Source: Micavibrio_B sp044238965 (GTDB lineage Bacteria; Pseudomonadota; Alphaproteobacteria; Micavibrionales; Micavibrionaceae). Taken from it: a stretch of 27,611 nt of DNA. Under the pieces are notes generated by a model. The model made no database searches, was not told the origin of the DNA, and saw only the letters and a list, made by a program, of their open reading frames with translations. Both the position numbers and the translations under genes were made by a program. Positions 25,603 through 27,611 of this stretch are shown in pieces. Where the stretch lies: NCBI GenBank assembly GCA_044238965.1, contig JBIICJ010000018.1, positions 1-27,611 on the forward strand, written 5' to 3'. Every line of letters starts with the position of its first letter. Within the stretch, counting starts at the first letter, position 1.

Positions 25603-26670
25603 TCACTTCTTTTTTTCTTGCCACCATGATTCGTTGTTTAAATACCATTCTAAAGTTTTGCGGAATGCTGTTTCAAACGTCTCGCGTGGCGCATATCCTA
25701 ATTCTTGTTTGCATTTTGTGGGGTCGATGGCATAACGGCGATCATGTCCTGCGCGATCAGTCACATAGGTAATGAGTGTTTTGATTGACTTCCCCTGCGA
25801 TACAGGGCAAAGGGGAAAACGTTGTTTTAAGGTGGCATCATGAGCAAATAATTCATCCATAATGGCGCATAAATGATGAATCAAATCAATGTTCGTCATC
25901 TCATTCTCGCCGCCAATATTATAGGTTTCGCCAACACGCCCATTGCTCATGACCAATTCAATTCCGCGACAATGATCATCAACATACAACCAATCACGAA
26001 TATTTTTCCCATCGCCGTAAATGGGAATGGGTTTACCATGTAATGCGTTTGTCATGGCCAATGGAATTAATTTTTCAGGGAATTGATATGGCCCATAATT
26101 ATTTGAGCAATTGCTGGTTGTCACGCGCAAGCCATAGGTATGATGAAATGCGCGTACCAAATGATCAGATGATGCTTTGGATGCCGAATAAGGCGAATTG
26201 GGTGCATAGGCAGTTGTTTCAGAAAACGCAGGATCGGCGGGCGATAATGACCCATAAACTTCATCGGTCGAAACATGATGGAATAAGGCAGTGTCGATGA
26301 TGTTACGTGTTGTCCATATATTTAATGCAGCCTTGAGCAATGTATATGTGCCGATAATATTTGTTTCAATAAACGCATCAGGGCCAGAGATTGAGCGATC
26401 AACATGCGATTCTGCCGCGAAATGAACAATATGATCAATATGATGTGTTGTTAAAATAGTTTCAACCAATTCTTGGTTGCAAATATTACCATGAATGAAT
26501 GTTATGTTTTTATTATGTTGCAGCAATACAGATAAATTATCTTTTGATCCTGCATAGGTTAATACATCCAAAACAACGATGCGGTCTTGCGGATATTTGT
26601 TCATCCAATAATAAACAAAATTTGTACCTATAAAACCAGCGCCACCAGTGATCAATATAGAATGAGCCAT
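25603..26670 (-). CDS. rmlB: dTDP-glucose 4,6-dehydratase (RmlB)
   Basis: This 355-residue SDR converts dTDP-glucose to dTDP-4-keto-6-deoxyglucose. The NAD motif is TGGAGFIGTN (8-17), the dehydratase motif is STDEVYG with D136/E137, and the catalytic pair is Y161/K165 in SPYSASKASSDH. NCSNNYGPYQFPEKLIPL and YGDGKNIRDWLYVDDHC are diagnostic of RmlB. Size is normal (about 355). AGGA 5 nt before ATG is a good ribosome site. It is the second gene after rmlA, 12 bp apart. Confidence 0.95.
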   Translation of the reverse strand: MAHSILITGGAGFIGTNFVYYWMNKYPQDRIVVLDVLTYAGSKDNLSVLLQHNKNITFIHGNICNQELVETILTTHHIDHIVHFAAESHVDRSISGPDAFIETNIIGTYTLLKAALNIWTTRNIIDTALFHHVSTDEVYGSLSPADPAFSETTAYAPNSPYSASKASSDHLVRAFHHTYGLRVTTSNCSNNYGPYQFPEKLIPLAMTNALHGKPIPIYGDGKNIRDWLYVDDHCRGIELVMSNGRVGETYNIGGENEMTNIDLIHHLCAIMDELFAHDATLKQRFPLCPVSQGKSIKTLITYVTDRAGHDRRYAIDPTKCKQELGYAPRETFETAFRKTLEWYLNNESWWQEKKK

Positions 26671-26682
26671 TTATATCCTATG

Positions 26683-27567
26683 TTACTCAGGTGTGATTTC
26701 ATCGGCAATTTCGAGCAAATAACGCCCATAATTACTTTTCAAAAATTTTTGTGCGATGTTTATTAGATCTGATTTGCTAATCCATCCCTTGCGATAGGCA
26801 ATTTCCTCGGGGCAAGAAATTTTTAAACCTTGTCGTTTTTCAAGTGTGCTCACAAAGGTTGATGAATCAATTAATGAATCATGTGTACCAGTATCAAGCC
26901 ACGCATCACCACGCCCCATAATTTCGATATATAGATTATCTTTTTCAAGATACATACGATTAAGGTCAGTGATTTCCAATTCACCGCGTGGCGAAGGTTT
27001 GACCATTTTCGCATATTCACACACATGTTCATCATAAAAATATAAACCTGTTACGGCGTAACGACTTTTCGGTTTTTCTGGTTTTTCCTCTAATGAAATT
27101 GCTTTGCCCGCGGCATTAAATTCGATCACGCCAAATTGTTCGGGGTTTTGCACGGGGGAAATGAACACAGTGGCACCATTTGTACGGTTATGGGCTGATT
27201 TTAGTCGCGCATGCAAATCATGGCCAAAGAAAATATTATCACCTAAAATTAACGTTGATGGGTTACCTGCAATAAAATTTTCACCAATCAAAAAGGCCTG
27301 CGCCAAACCATCCGGCGATGGTTGCACCGCATAAGATAAATGTAATCCCCATTGCGCGCCATCACCCAATAAACGTTCAAATAAACCAATATCATGAGGC
27401 GTTGAGATAATCAGAATATCACGAATACCCGCAAGCATAAGCGTGCTGAGCGGATAATAAATCATCGGCTTATCATACACAGGAATTAATTGTTTTGAGA
27501 TAGCGAGCGTTGCAGGGTGAAGGCGCGTGCCTGAGCCTCCCGCCAAAATAATGCCTTTGCGATTCAT
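26683..27567 (-). CDS. rmlA: Glucose-1-phosphate thymidylyltransferase (RmlA)
   Basis: This 294-residue nucleotidyltransferase makes dTDP-glucose from glucose-1-phosphate and dTTP. ATG 27565-27567 is chosen because AGGA stands 9 nt upstream; a TTG just before it is in frame. The N-terminal KGIILAGGSGTRLHPATLAI loop binds the nucleotide; KQLIPVYDKPMIYYPLSTLM, ILGDNIFFGHDL and ISLEEKPEKPKSRYAV are the RmlA signatures for base, magnesium and sugar-phosphate binding. GRGDAWLDTGTHDSLIDSS follows as usual. It precedes rmlB. rmlC and rmlD are not in the window but could lie upstream, past the edge. Confidence 0.95.
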   Translation of the reverse strand: MNRKGIILAGGSGTRLHPATLAISKQLIPVYDKPMIYYPLSTLMLAGIRDILIISTPHDIGLFERLLGDGAQWGLHLSYAVQPSPDGLAQAFLIGENFIAGNPSTLILGDNIFFGHDLHARLKSAHNRTNGATVFISPVQNPEQFGVIEFNAAGKAISLEEKPEKPKSRYAVTGLYFYDEHVCEYAKMVKPSPRGELEITDLNRMYLEKDNLYIEIMGRGDAWLDTGTHDSLIDSSTFVSTLEKRQGLKISCPEEIAYRKGWISKSDLINIAQKFLKSNYGRYLLEIADEITPE

Positions 27568-27611
27568 CAACTTTGTTCCTGTTTTTGATTGCAGATTTAT
27601 TAATCGCGGTA

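Noticed and set aside
25587..25622. Imperfect hairpin GGCAAAAAA / TTTTTTCTTGCC between the convergent stops of the last glycosyltransferase and rmlB, as a terminator.
   Set aside because: It has only three G-C pairs, one mismatch, an 18-nt loop and no T-run outside the stem on either strand, so it is too weak to call.
1..27611. CRISPR arrays, tRNA/rRNA genes, insertion sequences, integrases and a JUMPstart/ops element.
   Set aside because: None was seen by eye on either strand; no direct-repeat arrays and no transposase-like proteins are present.

Overview
The window (about 40% GC by eye) comes from a Gram-negative bacterium. It holds an outer-membrane porin, an RND efflux pump and a large lipopolysaccharide/capsule-type sugar locus. 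The style of the porin and rRNA-modification genes would fit a low-GC alphaproteobacterium, but nothing here proves the class.

Layout. 1-199: C-terminal end of a porin, followed by a strong bidirectional terminator (222-250). 275-2747, minus strand: a three-gene unit, rsmC-like 16S rRNA methyltransferase, then rsuA-like 16S pseudouridine synthase (ATGA overlap), then a membrane-anchored SIMPL-domain protein. 2810-8652, plus strand: a tightly packed efflux operon of RND adaptor, RND permease and MATE transporter. A perfect 17-bp palindrome lies in the short divergent gap before it. 8662-8874, minus strand: a small lipoprotein. 9032-25598, plus strand: a fourteen-gene polysaccharide cluster. 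25603-27567, minus strand: rmlB and rmlA, converging on the cluster. No tRNA, rRNA, CRISPR array or insertion sequence was seen, and no gene-free stretch exceeds 300 bp.

How the sugar genes fit together. wbpA, wbpB, wbpE, wbpD and wbpI homologues form the full Pseudomonas aeruginosa O5-type route from UDP-GlcNAc to UDP-2,3-diacetamido-2,3-dideoxy-mannuronate. A wbpG/hisH2/hisF2 triad would convert one acetamido group to an acetamidino group. The HisF homologue has lost the catalytic Asp of histidine biosynthesis but keeps the residues of the ammonia gate, which fits an ammonia-delivery role. A wbpP homologue supplies UDP-GalNAc. A second cassette (DegT aminotransferase, ArnA-decarboxylase-like SDR, left-handed beta-helix acyltransferase) sits between wbpE and wbpG and probably makes an additional N-acylated 4-amino sugar. 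Its substrate is open: UDP-GlcNAcA from WbpA, or dTDP-4-keto-6-deoxyglucose from RmlAB. Three glycosyltransferases and a Wzx flippase complete the set. The initiating phospho-sugar transferase, the Wzy polymerase, the chain-length regulator and rmlC/rmlD are not in the window.

From about 18.2 kb to 25.6 kb every gene start overlaps the preceding stop, so this part is probably one translationally coupled mRNA. Genes after about 15.45 kb look more AT-rich than the wbpABDE block, suggesting a mosaic locus.
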